Assembly: GCA_022749755.1 (NCBI GenBank)
Contig: CM040440.1
Location: 14,619,269 to 14,683,268, forward strand
Origin: Azadirachta indica
Taxonomy: Eukaryota; Streptophyta; Magnoliopsida; Sapindales; Meliaceae
Length of the DNA stretch: 64,000 nucleotides
Reading direction: 5' to 3'
A program made the position numbers and the translations under genes. The notes below the pieces were generated by a model. The model worked only from the letters and a program-made list of their open reading frames with translations. It was not told the DNA's origin and did no database searches. Shown piece after piece: positions 24,706 to 35,797 of the stretch; the first letter of the stretch is position 1; the number at the start of each line of letters is the position of its first letter.

Positions 24706-26591
24706 TTATTTAACGTTGATTAAAAATGAAAATTTAAGAAATTTTTACTTATATTTTAAAAAAATTATCAAACTTTCAAATTTATTTTCTACTCGTTTAA
24801 GTTGAATCGAGAATTTTACTAACCACCTTACTAAAATGTAATTGATAATAGTTAATAATCAAATGTTGAATAATAATACCTCGAAATTTTTTATTTATTT
24901 TAAATAAATTAAAATTAATATGTGAAATAATATGACAATTACAAATCAATTTTAATCTATTTTTTAAATATCAGTTAGATAAATATTTTGGGATACAAAT
25001 TAAGCAGTATAATATTATTTTTCTTAAAAATTATTAAAAAGATTTACAAACAAAAAATTAAAATAATTATTTTTTTTAAATGAGAATAATTGTAGAGGTA
25101 GGCTGATGGGTAAGGGGAACAAAATTCATTTAATATAACGAAGGTGTGCAGTAAGTCATGAAAACGACACGCATCACCGGTCGGCCCAAAGTCGTCATAT
25201 TGGTTTTCTGATTTTTCATTTTCATTTTTATTTTTATTTTCTAGAAAGACATATATAATGAACGCGACGCGATCAGATGACCTGGCCCGGTCAAAGCCAA
25301 AGCCGAAGCTGTCGAATGGAATGGAGATGATAACCATGCTTTTGTGGAAAATTGACGTAAAAATAAAAGGCAACTGTTCACACGCGTCTCTTTGCGCACG
25401 TATGAGCCGAAAGTAGCCGCGAGATGTTTTGACTTTTCTTCCAAAAAAATCGTCGTACGGTCATTATTTTTCCTTGGATCGAGACTCGGACACGTAGCCC
25501 CGGTCCCAGACACCCGTGTGTATCACGTGATTTTCACATTATACCAACTGTTCGTGTACGTGGAATGAAATGGCATTTATTTGGAATTGATTAGGGCTAT
25601 TTTTTTTTTAAATCAAATTAGCGATAATTAAAGAAATTAAAAAATTAAAATTAAAAATTAAATCGACACAAATTTTTTATTCTTTTTTTCTTTTACATGT
25701 GTAAATTGATTGTCTATATTTATTTTTTATTTTTATTTTATTGTCTGGAAAATAAAGTGAAGAAGATTAAGGATTGGCTGTAATATACTAATATAAGCTT
25801 CTACACAGAACTTCAATCATTGAAGTCTTCAATCTTTTGCGCAGCCCTTGAATCTTCATCACTAAAGTTAAAATTCTAATTTAAAATTTTGACACAACTT
25901 CACATTAAAATTTAAATATTATAATAAATTTTAAAATGTCTATTTTAATATTTTAAAAACAAATTTATTAAAAAAAAGATTATGAACTTTTTTATACTTA
26001 AAAAATTAAACGAATAAAAATTAAAAAAATTAATTTTATAAACTAATGGAACTAATTTTAATAATCTGGTGAGGGACTAACTATAAATTTATAGAAATTT
26101 AAACTTAATTTTTAGTTAGACGCTTGGGCACTCAGCGGACATTTAATTAAATGCGCCAGCGATCGAAACCTCTTGCGAACAAGGCTGACTGGAGTCTAGT
26201 ACAAAATTTACTTTAATTAAGAAGAGTCAACCCTAATATTTTTTTTCAGAAAAATTAACTCGTATAAATATTTAAAAAGAAATTTTGAATTCTTAACATC
26301 AAGCAAAGGTTAAAAAGAAATTATTAAGAATCTATTATAATTGTTGGATGTCAATTTAGGATTGGTGTAAATTTTAAAATAATTTATTTCTATTATGTTG
26401 TAAAAATATTCAATTTTAAGAAAATTAATTTAATATTTGGTAAATTTTACTTTTAAAAATGTATAAATTTCAAAAATAATTTTGTGTATTTAATAAATTT
26501 TATTGTTAAAATATTATAGTAATCTTAATTACGAGATTATACCTCATAAATAGTGATTAATAAAATTTAATTTTAGATAAGTATTTATATA
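24706..26591. other. Intergenic with a GC-richer island at 25130-25570
   Basis: Mostly A+T-rich. The island 25130-25570 holds CACGTG (25524-25529) and further ACGT cores (near 25490 and 25558), the G-box/ABRE type. No convincing coding frame was found inside it on either strand. Everything else in the span shows nothing I can name. Confidence 0.4.
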
Positions 26592-26600
26592 TACACATAT

Positions 26601-27780
26601 AGGGATTTTAACACATAACTCCCCTGAAATTTGAGATTTTAATACTTAAATGAAAGGTTTAAGGACAGGCACACTTATCTCCTCTAAACCATTAGTTGAC
26701 CATCCAATTTTATTTATATGACTATAATACCCTTAATTTCCAAGTAAAGTATAAGAAATTTAATTTGTATGTAATCAAAAATAATTTTAATTTATATTTA
26801 TATTTATTTAAAAATTAGAAATTTAATTAATGACAATTTAATTTATGATTTTAATACTTAAATGAAAATTTTAAGAAAAGATACACTTATCTCACTTGGA
26901 CCATCAATTGACCATGTATTTTCACTTAAAATAACTATAATACTCTTAATTACTTCAAAATAAAGTTTAAAAAAAACTCTTTTTTAATTTATTTGATATT
27001 CAAAAAATTAAAATAATTAAAATTTTGATTAATGATAATTATAATTTATATTCATTTAATATTTATTTAAATTAAAAATTTATTTAGTGATATTTAAAAT
27101 TAGCAATTTAGCCATGATGATATTTTTTTTAATTTTCCATCGTTGCGTAATTCCATCAAATTTTTTATGTAAACCCAAAAGTTTACATTTGCTTTACGAG
27201 TCATAAGATTGATATTGAAGTGTGGATTTAATATGAATGTGTATGACATAAATCTTGTATTAAAGTGTTTTTGTAAGAAGAATGAGATTGATAAACTTGT
27301 TAAATTGTTTAGTAAAATAAAAAAATATAGTTCATTGCTGAAAAATTTGTAAAAGAGGGAAGTAAGAAAGGCGGCGGCTTTGCATATTAGGATTTAAGAT
27401 TTTAATAAATATGATATATAAATAAAATTAAATTCCTATTTTGAGTAAATATTAAATAAATGCAAAATAAAATTATCAATTAAATTATCATTAATTAAAT
27501 TCTTAATTTTAATAAATATTAAATATACGTAAACTAAAATCGCAAATTAAATTGTCATTAATTAAATTTTTAATTTTTAAATAAATATAAATTAAAATTA
27601 TTTTTGATTACATACAAATTAAATTTCTTATGCTTTACTTTGAAATTAAGGGTATTATAATTATATAAATAAAATTGGATGGTCAACTAATGGTCTAAGG
27701 GAGATAAGTGTGTATTTCCTTAAACCTTTCATTTAAATGTTAAAATTTCAAATTTCAGGGGAGATATGTGTTAAAACTCC
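26601..27780. mobile_element. Long-TIR element carrying a PPR gene fragment
   Basis: The left end GGGATTTTAACACATAACTC and the right end, reading GGAGTTTTAACACATATCTC on the reverse strand, are inverted repeats. The match runs about 190 bp through CCCCTGAAATTTGA, CACTTATCTCC, TTAGTTGACCATCCAATTTT and ATTAAATTT-type sequence. The flanks are TACACATAT (26592-26600) and TATACATAT (27781-27789), a candidate 9-bp target duplication with one mismatch. A second, diverged copy of the left TIR lies inside at about 26848-27000, in direct orientation. The interior includes a PPR-like frame. Together this suggests a Mutator-like non-autonomous element that captured host sequence. Confidence 0.75.
27182..27352 (+). 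pseudogene. PPR (pentatricopeptide repeat) gene fragment inside a long-TIR element
   Basis: An open frame of 56 codons to TAA at 27350. It reads KCGFNMNVYDINLVLKCFCK then KNEIDKLVKLFSKIKKY. The spacing matches about one and a half P-type PPR motifs (G-x-x-x-x-V-x-x-x-x-x-L-x-x-x-C-K ... A/V-x-x-L-F-x-x-[IM]). There is no start codon context, no upstream repeats and no organelle target peptide, so this is a captured or decayed piece. Active PPR proteins bind organelle RNA; this fragment cannot be assumed functional. Confidence 0.6.
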
Positions 27781-29480
27781 TATACATATATATATATATA
27801 TATATATGTACACGTACTACCTTCAAATAATTTAAAACAAAAAATATAAAATTTTAATTATATTTTTAAAAAAATAAAAAGTAATAAGTAATAAAAAAAA
27901 TATTTTTTAATTTTTGACAATTTATTTTTTCATTAAAGTTTGAAATTTAATAATTATCAGTTGATTCATTTAAAATTTTTGTAATTTCAAATGAATATAT
28001 TTGGTTTTATATTTATAAATAAAATTATTTTTTAAAATATATTATATAATAAAGTAATTTTGTCAAAAATAATTATTAAATACTTAAAATAATTTTTAAC
28101 TGTTTAAAATTTTATTATCGCTTCTAACAGCAATTTCAAACAGCCTTCAAAAAAACTTAACCCAAAAGAAGTGCAAAAACCTCAACCTCAGAACTCGAAG
28201 ACCGATTCAAACTCTGACGATTCCTTAAAATCACTATAATAAGAGTCTTGGAGTTGACATGCGAAGACCATAGACCCAGAATTTTCCGAGCCACACTCCC
28301 AATATCCAAGGGCCTGAGAACCCTTCAAACTAATCTCAAGAACCACCTCTATAATCTACTACAAAAGAAGCCTATTCATGTTTAAAACATGTTTATCTAA
28401 ATAAGGAAAACTCTTTTATCTAATTAATTAAACTCTAAATACACCAATCTTTAACGGAGTTATTTCAAATAAACAACACATAAATAAGGTCAACAATAAG
28501 ATATCACTAAGGTCTTAGAACTATAACACAAAGTTTGCTCCTTGATACATGACTGGTGAGAAAACTATTAGTTTGATAAATACAAATTTACTAGTTGTAT
28601 ATTGATAGACATTGATTAAAATATCTATCATTACCCCAAGTGATAATTTAACTAATATATAATTATATATTAATTTAAAAATCATCTTTAGTATTAAATA
28701 AATTTGATAAATACATGTAACACAAATAGTCAAATATATAAATAAATATTTATATTTCTTAAGGAAAAAAAAAATAAACGAGTCTTTGAAATTTGATTTA
28801 TTAAATTAACTAGTTCCAATAATTTCAAAAATACTTATTAAAATTTTAGTTTACTGAGAAATGATAATTGTGGCACTGTATAATACCAGTTAATTGGGGA
28901 AAAAAGTATTCAATCTCTAAAATTTTGGTAAAATACAATATATTTGGTTTAGAATATATTGTATTAATAAAATAAATAAATAGTATTACTTTATAGTATA
29001 TTTATAATATAATTATTAATATGTTATAAATTTATTTATTTTATAATATATTTACTTTTATTATTTAATTGTATTTTAGCTATATATAGATACAATTTAT
29101 TTGAATTATAATATAAAAATATTGTGATTTAAATATTGTAAAATAAATAAATTTATATATATTTTTTTATTTTATTTTGATTTTAATGCATAATTAATAT
29201 TGTATGGTAATATACTGGAAAAATTTTATATTTTAATTATATTATATTAATAAATATTATATTTTTATTATAAAATAAATAATAATTATATTTGATTTCA
29301 CTAAACGTTGGCGGATTATAAATTATTTTATTTAACTAATTACTGTTAAAAAGCGTGATAGGGTTATAAGAGTGATGGCACTAATGAATTAGAATTTGTT
29401 TTTTTTATATTATAAATAATATTATACTCTTTCCATTGCTAACAGTAATTATAAAAATTAATATTTATTTATTTCAAATG
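27781..29480. other. A+T-rich intergenic without supported genes
   Basis: Starts with a (TA)n run at about 27786-27807. A slightly GC-richer patch at 28140-28370 has no recognisable frame. The remainder is A/T runs and small palindromes (for example around 28930-28970). Confidence 0.5.
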
Positions 29481-29527
29481 TTCAGAGGATATATGTTTTT
29501 GGTTGAAACTCAAAGGGGTTATATCTT

Positions 29528-30302
29528 GGACAAAGGAAAACACCCTTTGGAGTTGATAACTTTTATGCAAAATAACTGTTATACCCTTAAACATTTTAAA
29601 AGTATATAAATAGATCATTTTATTCCTATTACTAATACATAATGACTAATATAACTTTTTAATTTTAAAATAACATAATAAATTATATCCTTAATTTTTT
29701 TTCTTTTAACAATTATGCCCTTAATTTTTTTATAATTTTATCCTAACTAATTGTTATTTTGGATAATTTTATTCTTATTATATTAATTCATTGTACATAA
29801 ACTATTAAAATAATATTAGTTTCAAAAAATTGTGTTTCATTCATATGAAAATTTAATATTGTAAAGTTACATAAATTGAGACAATTTTATTCTTATTATA
29901 TTATTTATTGTGCATAAAATATTAAATAAATTTCAAATAATATGAATTTTAAAAAATTATGTTTTGTTTACATAAAAATTTAACCTTATTGGTAATATAT
30001 TTTAATGATTTATTTACAATAAATTATCCATTGTACAATAAATTAATTTAAGAAAAATTAACTTATCTAAAATCTTAATATTTTAGGATAAAATTATAAA
30101 AAAATTGAAGCATAATTGTTAAAATAACTATTGTTGATTAAGGATATAATTTATTATTTTATTTTAGTTAAAAGGTTATATTGGTTATTAAGTATTAATA
30201 ATAGTGATAAAATAATATATTTATATATCTTTTAAGTATTTAAGAGTATAATGATCATTTTGCATAAAAGTTAATAACTTCAGAGAGTATTTGTCTTTGT
30301 CC
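29528..30302. mobile_element. Long-TIR non-autonomous element
   Basis: Left GGACAAAGGAAAACACC and right, on the reverse strand, GGACAAAGACAAATACT are followed by matching ACTTTTATGCAAAATRA, TTATACYCTTAAA and TAATAC-TAATRACYAATATAAC. This gives inverted arms of about 130 bp. The match may extend outward at lower identity to about 29490 and 30345, so the true ends are uncertain and no target duplication was fixed. No coding capacity. It ends about 350 bp upstream of the microprotein gene. Confidence 0.65.
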
Positions 30303-30331
30303 AATCACGAAGGGAGTACGTAATTTCGAGG

Positions 30332-30489
30332 TCTATTTGTTATTCGGATCATATCATTTCATTTGCTCTCATGTATTTTGTTTATGTCGTGGGCTTTAAA
30401 ATCGGGCTTCGTTATCTGTTATTCGGGCCATATCATTTCATTTGCGCTCCTGTATTCTGTTTACGTTGCGGGCTTTAAAATTGGGCTTA
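30332..30489. repeat. Tandem duplication (79-bp unit) in the promoter of the 47-aa gene
   Basis: TGTTATTCGGRYCATATCATTTCATTTGC followed by TTTAAAATYGGGCTT occurs twice, at about 30338 and 30417. The copies are about 85-90% alike by eye. The unit lies 200-350 bp upstream of ATG 30688. Confidence 0.75.
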
Positions 30490-30687
30490 CCTTTGGGCCA
30501 GAAAAGGACGAGTCCAAGTCTAACAACCCAAATCGATAATTCTCCCCAATTATAAAAGCGAATAGCTTCACTCGTCTGCGTCTCTATCTTTTTATAACGA
30601 AGGTTGCACCTACGCGACGAAACAATCCTAGGGTTTTCATTATTTTTCGAGCAAGGATAGGATTTTTGGTAGTTTTTTTCTTCAACA

Positions 30688-32300
30688 ATGATCTACGACG
30701 TCAACTCTCCTCTCTTCCGTTCCTTCCTCAGCCAGAAGGGTGGCGCTTCTGACAAGAGGTATTTCTTTCTCTCTATTTCTTTATGTATTTATAAGTTTTT
30801 TAAGGCTTTGTTGCTGTCAACGGTATTGCATACGACTTATTTGTCTGAGGTTATGCACCGGATTGCGGTATTGCATATGACTCTTTTTCGTTTTCTAGTT
30901 AATTTAGATTTTTGTCGGTGTCTTTTTTGTTTGATTTTCTTGGGCCTTAAATTTTATTTTTTCAGAATTGGGATTGCATGAATGTTTGAGAGTGAATTGC
31001 CAATTGTCTTTAAATTGGTTTTAAATGATGATTTCGAAACATAAAGTTTGTAAGTAATTTAGGTTATTAACGTTCAACCGTGTTCGCGCTAAATAATGAA
31101 GCTTTTTAGCCATTACGCAAGTTACAACTTCAAACTAAATTGGAAAAAAATTGGAATTAAAATTTTTTGGGTAATATAACTTGTGCAAATCGGATTGTGT
31201 TTCAGTTATAATTTTTGGGATTGTGGGATCACTGTTTTAGCAGAAAAGTATATCTCTAAATTGTATGAAAGGTGATTTCTGTGAAGTATATTAGTATGAA
31301 GCGGAAAAGTGGAGAAGGTAATGAATTTGGGCAACACCGGTTTTCCTAAAATGAAAGTTTAATCTCAGTTAAGGGATAAACAGTGAGAAAGAAATAGACT
31401 TTTTAGAACCTCATAAAGTCACAGGAATTTTCCTTGCTTCATACTGGTCATATATTGTCTTATATTATTTGTCTGCTTAAGATATGAGTGTTCATCTTTT
31501 TGTGGATTCATGTGGATAGGACCTTGTTGTATAGCTGGCAAATTTTAATCAAAATTTGAGGGAAGAGAGTAGTCTGGGTATCTGTGTGCCTGTTGTTTGA
31601 GATTGTTTTGACATGTACTCTAAGAATAATGGTTAATGAACTGATTTTATTTGTTTTACAATCTTTCCAATCCATATATGACCTGTTTAGTGTATGTTGG
31701 ATTGTTTTTATCTTTTCATTTGATCTTGATGCCATGTAAATATCTCTCTGAATAAATAGATTGTCAAATAGGCATGAGTTCTGAGTTACGTTCTTTTGGA
31801 CTCTAGTTTCTCAAGTGTCATGACTGTATCATTTTCATTTAAATAAGTCAAAAATAAAAAGGTTTATGATATGCACTTGTTTGACTATTCTCCTGCTCTT
31901 GGCAAGTAAGACTTGCTTTGCCAATCAGAATAACGAGCTTATCCTTTAATTAATGTCACTTTTCAAAACTGCCAGTAGAATGAGCTTCTGCCTCGGCAAT
32001 TTGTTTGATTGATACTTGTAATACGCTTAATCTCACTTTTCAAAACTGCCAGTAGAACGAGCTTCTGCCTCTGCAGTTTCTTTGATTCATACCTGTAATA
32101 TGGTTATTGTTGCAGGTTTATTTAGTTCACCTGATCTGATTTATTGAAATATCTTTTGTAATGCATGTAGATGTTGTATTTTAGTATGTTTCTAGCACAT
32201 CATTAAACTATTGTGCGGGTATTGTAGGAAAGTGGAGGAGCAGAAACCAAAAGAACAGAGACCCAAAGCAAGTGAGAACAAGCCTGTCATGACAGAGTGA
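30688..32300 (+). CDS. Conserved 47-aa plant microprotein
   Basis: Two exons: 30688-30758 and 32228-32300, giving 144 nt and 47 aa. The donor is AAGAG|GTATTT and the acceptor TTGTAG|GAAAG, splitting an Arg codon. The peptide begins MIYDVNSPLFRSFLSQKGG and ends in a Lys/Glu-rich tail with NKPVMTE. I believe very similar short proteins are annotated across flowering plants without a solid function (sometimes with an unsupported methyltransferase-related label); that is memory, not shown here. There are no membrane segments. A telo-box-like CCTAGGGTTTTC sits in the leader (about 30629), typical of constitutively expressed plant genes. The first intron is 1.47 kb and contains a 77-bp tandem duplication. 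Confidence 0.75.
31953..32106. repeat. Tandem duplication (77-bp unit) in the intron of the 47-aa gene
   Basis: TCACTTTTCAAAACTGCCAG followed by TAGAAYGAGCTTCTGCCTC occurs at about 31956 and 32033, with high identity between copies. Confidence 0.8.
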
Positions 32301-32548
32301 GAGTTACTTTGCTTGTAATGCTTTAGGGATTAAAAGTAAGACGGTGTATGGTTCATGCTGCAATTGAAATGTTGTCAATTTCTTATTCAAAGTGAACTTA
32401 ATGTCTTTTTGGTTTTTAAGTTTTCGCCGGCCTCTGTTTGGACATGGATGTTACTTGTGGAACAAGAATTGTTTGGTTCAATTGCGAGAGTAGTCTTTGA
32501 CTAAAATGAAGTTCTAGTGGTGTGATTATGCATCCAACCTGTTATATA

Positions 32549-33555
32549 AAGGAAGTGATATTTAGTGGGATATTAACATTTTCATCCTTGAACTTTGGTG
32601 AAACAACAAATCAGAACATGGTTTGTCTAATTTTAACATTTTCATCAGGCAATTATTTCCATCCATTAAAGAGCGTGAAATTACATACTTGCCCCTATTT
32701 ATTCCATTCCTTTCTTCTGTCTTGTCTTCTCTGAACAACTGATTCCTCCCAATGGAGAAACCTCTCCTTCAATGATCTCTACAGCTATTTCACTGAATCC
32801 TGAAACCATTTAAAGATGGGTGCAACATTACATGTTGACAATCTTTTCTTTAACTCTAACAGATTGAAAAACGTTTTGCGAAGACAGTTCAAAATCTCAG
32901 AAAAGAATAAAAAATCTAGGTTTCAAAACAATGCAAAATGCTCGAAATTAACCCGTCTTGTGCACTCTACTTGTTTGAGAAAATGAATTGTGTTGATGTT
33001 TTAATATAGAATGCAATGATAAGAGGGTTTGTTGATAATGAGTTGTTTCGAAAAGCTATAGATTTGTATCATAGAATGTTGTTGAAGGATTTGGTTGAAG
33101 AAGAAAAGGCTTAGCTGAAGTTGGTTAAAGAGATTCGATTTGGATGTTTATGTTTCATTTATTGTTATGTACATTAAGCTTGGGTGCGGAGAATGTGCTG
33201 AGAGAGTGTTTTATGAAATGCCTGTGAGAGACTTCAAGATGTTGATTTTCTTTAAAGAAATGCAAAAATATGGATTGAAACATGATAGGTTTAGTTTGAT
33301 AGATGGTCTTGCTGCAAGTTTGTTTAAAAAGTGGCAAGGAAATTCATATTACAGGTGGGTTTTCCAGGCTTCGGTCCAAAGAAAACGAATGAACTGCAAA
33401 TGTTAAAATAAATTTTCATTTTTGCCCTTAGTTCTTTAACACTTTCTAACTCTGTTATAACGGCAGGGATGAAAATATTAAAATTAGATAAATCATGTCC
33501 TTGTTTGTTGTTTGGCCAAAGTTTAGGGATGAAAAATGTTAATATCCCAATATTC
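32549..33555. mobile_element. Pack-MULE-like element: long TIRs enclosing a broken PPR gene
   Basis: The left TIR around 32567 (GGGATATTAACATTTTCATC) pairs with the right TIR ending at 33548 (reverse strand GGGATATTAACATTTTTCAT). They go on matching through AACTTTGG, AAACAACAAA, TCTAATTTTAA and ATTTTCATC, for over 100 bp. TGTTATATA flanks both sides (32540-32548 and 33556-33564), a perfect 9-bp duplication. However, 18 bases on the left and 7 on the right lie between it and the best-matched TIR starts, so the exact termini are uncertain. The centre carries PPR-coding sequence unrelated to the TIRs. Long TIR, 9-bp duplication and host gene cargo define the Pack-MULE class by established knowledge. 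Confidence 0.7.
32940..33406 (+). pseudogene. Degenerate PPR gene fragment (cargo of the element at 32549-33555)
   Basis: Readable blocks in order: ALYLFEKMNCVDVLI, then a TAG where Trp is expected (33007 region), then NAMIRGFVDNELFRKAIDLY and HRMLLKD. After a frame change come [30 protein letters not shown] and [18 protein letters not shown]. These are consecutive PLS/P-type PPR motifs with internal deletions and at least one nonsense change and one frameshift. A complete PPR gene would be several times longer, so this is a captured or decayed fragment. No function is expected for the protein. Confidence 0.8.
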
Positions 33556-33564
33556 TGTTATATA

Positions 33565-35530
33565 TGTGAGATTGCAACTCTTAATATTTGGCTAATTTTG
33601 TAGAGATGCTATGATTAAAGTTGGAGAAATTTGGATATGAAGTCTTTACGCTAATCTCCTATATTGAAATTATAATAGGTTTGCTGATTTAACCACCCTT
33701 AATTGATGGGTTTGTGCAGTTTATCAGTGTGTATGTCCGAGGGAGCCTATGTTTTGAAATAGCTCTAAGCCAATCGTTTCTTGTTAATGATATTATAGTA
33801 TAGAATGGAAATCCCACCACTCCATCATCAAGTTAATTTTTTCTTGTTAATGATATTATAGTACAGAATGAAATACCGCTATGTAAGTATTGAAAAAAGT
33901 CCCCTTCCCCTACCATGTTGAATTCATGAACATTAATTTTGTGTGGGCAGAGTTGGTATCGGTAGAAGGCTTTTTGTTAAGTGTCATTGATTCCTATCCT
34001 TGGGTGGCAGACGAACAATTGCCTTCCCCATTGAAATGTAGATGATGTACTAGGAACAGTGCATTGGGCTTTTTGACTCAAGTAAATCATATATGCAATG
34101 CACAAAGAGATTGTAAGAAAGGCAATCCATTACCATTGTATGCAGCAGCTGGTCTTTTATATCCTTCTTCACTATCCTCGTGGTAAAAGATTCATTTCAT
34201 AATCTTATCTAGATGATGGAAAGTTTGGTCTACTTTTCTCCCTTCCTAAGTCAACCCAAGAAAGAAAAGGTGCGAGTTTTTTTAGGTGGTTGGTTGCTTT
34301 GGGTGAAAGGGAAAAGAAAAGGATGGAAGGGCGTAGGCAGTTATGCTATGTTACCTTTTTGTATTGTCTGTTGTTGGCTTCAAGTTCTCCACAGCTCATG
34401 GGTAAACACATTCCCTGCTTAGATTGTGGGACATTACACATGTTGCAATTGTCAATCCCTTCAAATTTAATTTTATGATTATTATTGCCTTACCACCGTC
34501 TTTGTCCGTCGGTCATTTATATATTATATAACCCCTCAGCCCTTATGCTGCACGTTCAATGTTCATCATGTATGCCCAGTTACTCAGTTATATTACTTCT
34601 GCTTGCTTTAATTGAAGGCATTTAGTTTTACTTGACACGTGGAAAAGACTTGAAGATGGAAAAAGAAATGTGGGTTAAAAAATCTGGATAAAGTAGCGGA
34701 AGGAAGGGTAGACAGACGGGTCCGGTTCGTTTAAAGGGTTAAAAAAGCCGGTGGACCAAGAAAACAAAGGGGGTTGAGAGTGGAAAGCACTTGAATGGCT
34801 ATAAGTGCTTTACCATGTGCATATGCCTTTCCATTTGATACCTATTTCCTCTATTCTAACCTCCTTCTATCACCTCTTGTCCCCTCCTCTTTCCCTTCCT
34901 ATTTCTATTCCAACCTACCCATCTAATATTTTGATGCTTTGTAATTCTATCTCATAGACTTCAATCACATTACCATCTCTCAATGTCCTACCTTCCCAAT
35001 CATAATTATCTTTGGTTGTTCAAATCAGCATCAAGAGTTGTTTTCATCACATTATACTATTACTCGCTTTATTTTTTATTTTCATATTTTTTAGTACATA
35101 AACATTCCTTTTATGAGAAATTGGTTAGTATGACTCATGGATCAGATACAAACATCAACGGTAATTAACAGTTAGAATATCTTTGCATTAACTTGAATCT
35201 TTGATCTGAACTTCAAGTAGGGATGTGAATAATAAATCTCAGACCAGATAGTGAGTATCCGAAACTCAGGGAGATGAAGTTAGTCAAATTTGTCTTTGAA
35301 TGATTGCATCTGCATCATCACAATTCTCTTTTCGACAGTATAAAATAATAATAATAAAAAAAAAACTATTTTTATTTTGTTCCATTCATGGCCAGAACAT
35401 ACAAATTATTAAATCCAAACAAAACTGAAGATGGGCTCTTGCACAATAAGAAGATACTGATGTTTTAATTTTTGTTTGCTACAATTAATTGGCATCTAAC
35501 TCGATGTAAAATTAGCTGTAATGATGTTAA
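33565..35530. other. Intergenic, no supported gene
   Basis: Two near-identical 22-bp words (TCTTGTTAATGATATTATAGTA) lie at about 33778 and 33841. Overlapping forward frames at 34213-34478 lack any family signature. 34540-35000 has normal GC and may be distal promoter of the gene at 35798. Confidence 0.4.
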
Positions 35531-35599
35531 ATGATAATCATTAAAATAAAAAAACAATCCCAGTTGGTGGTTGTACCATTCACAGTAAAAGTAGTTTCC

Positions 35600-35797
35600 A
35601 AAAGTGCTTTTCTTTTTCTTTCCTTGCTTATATGTTCGTTATACTCAGTCTCTTTCTCTCTGCCCCTCAGTCTGTTTCCTTTATTCACGCCGCTCTTTCT
35701 TCCAATCTCACTGCTTTTCTCTTCTTCAACCATTTCCCGTTTGGTACTTGTATTCATTCATTCTTCCTTGTCTTGTTTTCTCCTGAGAGAAGAGAAA
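35600..35797 (+). promoter_or_regulatory. Pyrimidine-rich leader of the 422-aa gene
   Basis: Over 150 bases of mostly C and T (CTTTTTC, CTCTTTC and CTCTCTG words), typical of plant core promoters and 5' UTRs with Y-patches. It ends in GAGAGAAGAGAAA just before the ATG. Confidence 0.5.

Noticed and set aside
25241..25513. 90-aa reverse frame with a mitochondrial-targeting-like look (LRQFSTKAWLSSPF)
   Set aside because: Isolated, no homologous block or splice continuation; likely chance in a GC-richer patch.
34213..34478. Two overlapping forward frames of 62-69 aa
   Set aside because: No conserved features and no partner exons.
35531..35797. N-terminal extension of the 422-aa protein in the same open frame (511 aa in total)
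   Set aside because: The extension is pyrimidine-rich leader encoding F/S/L low complexity; ATG 35798 has better context.
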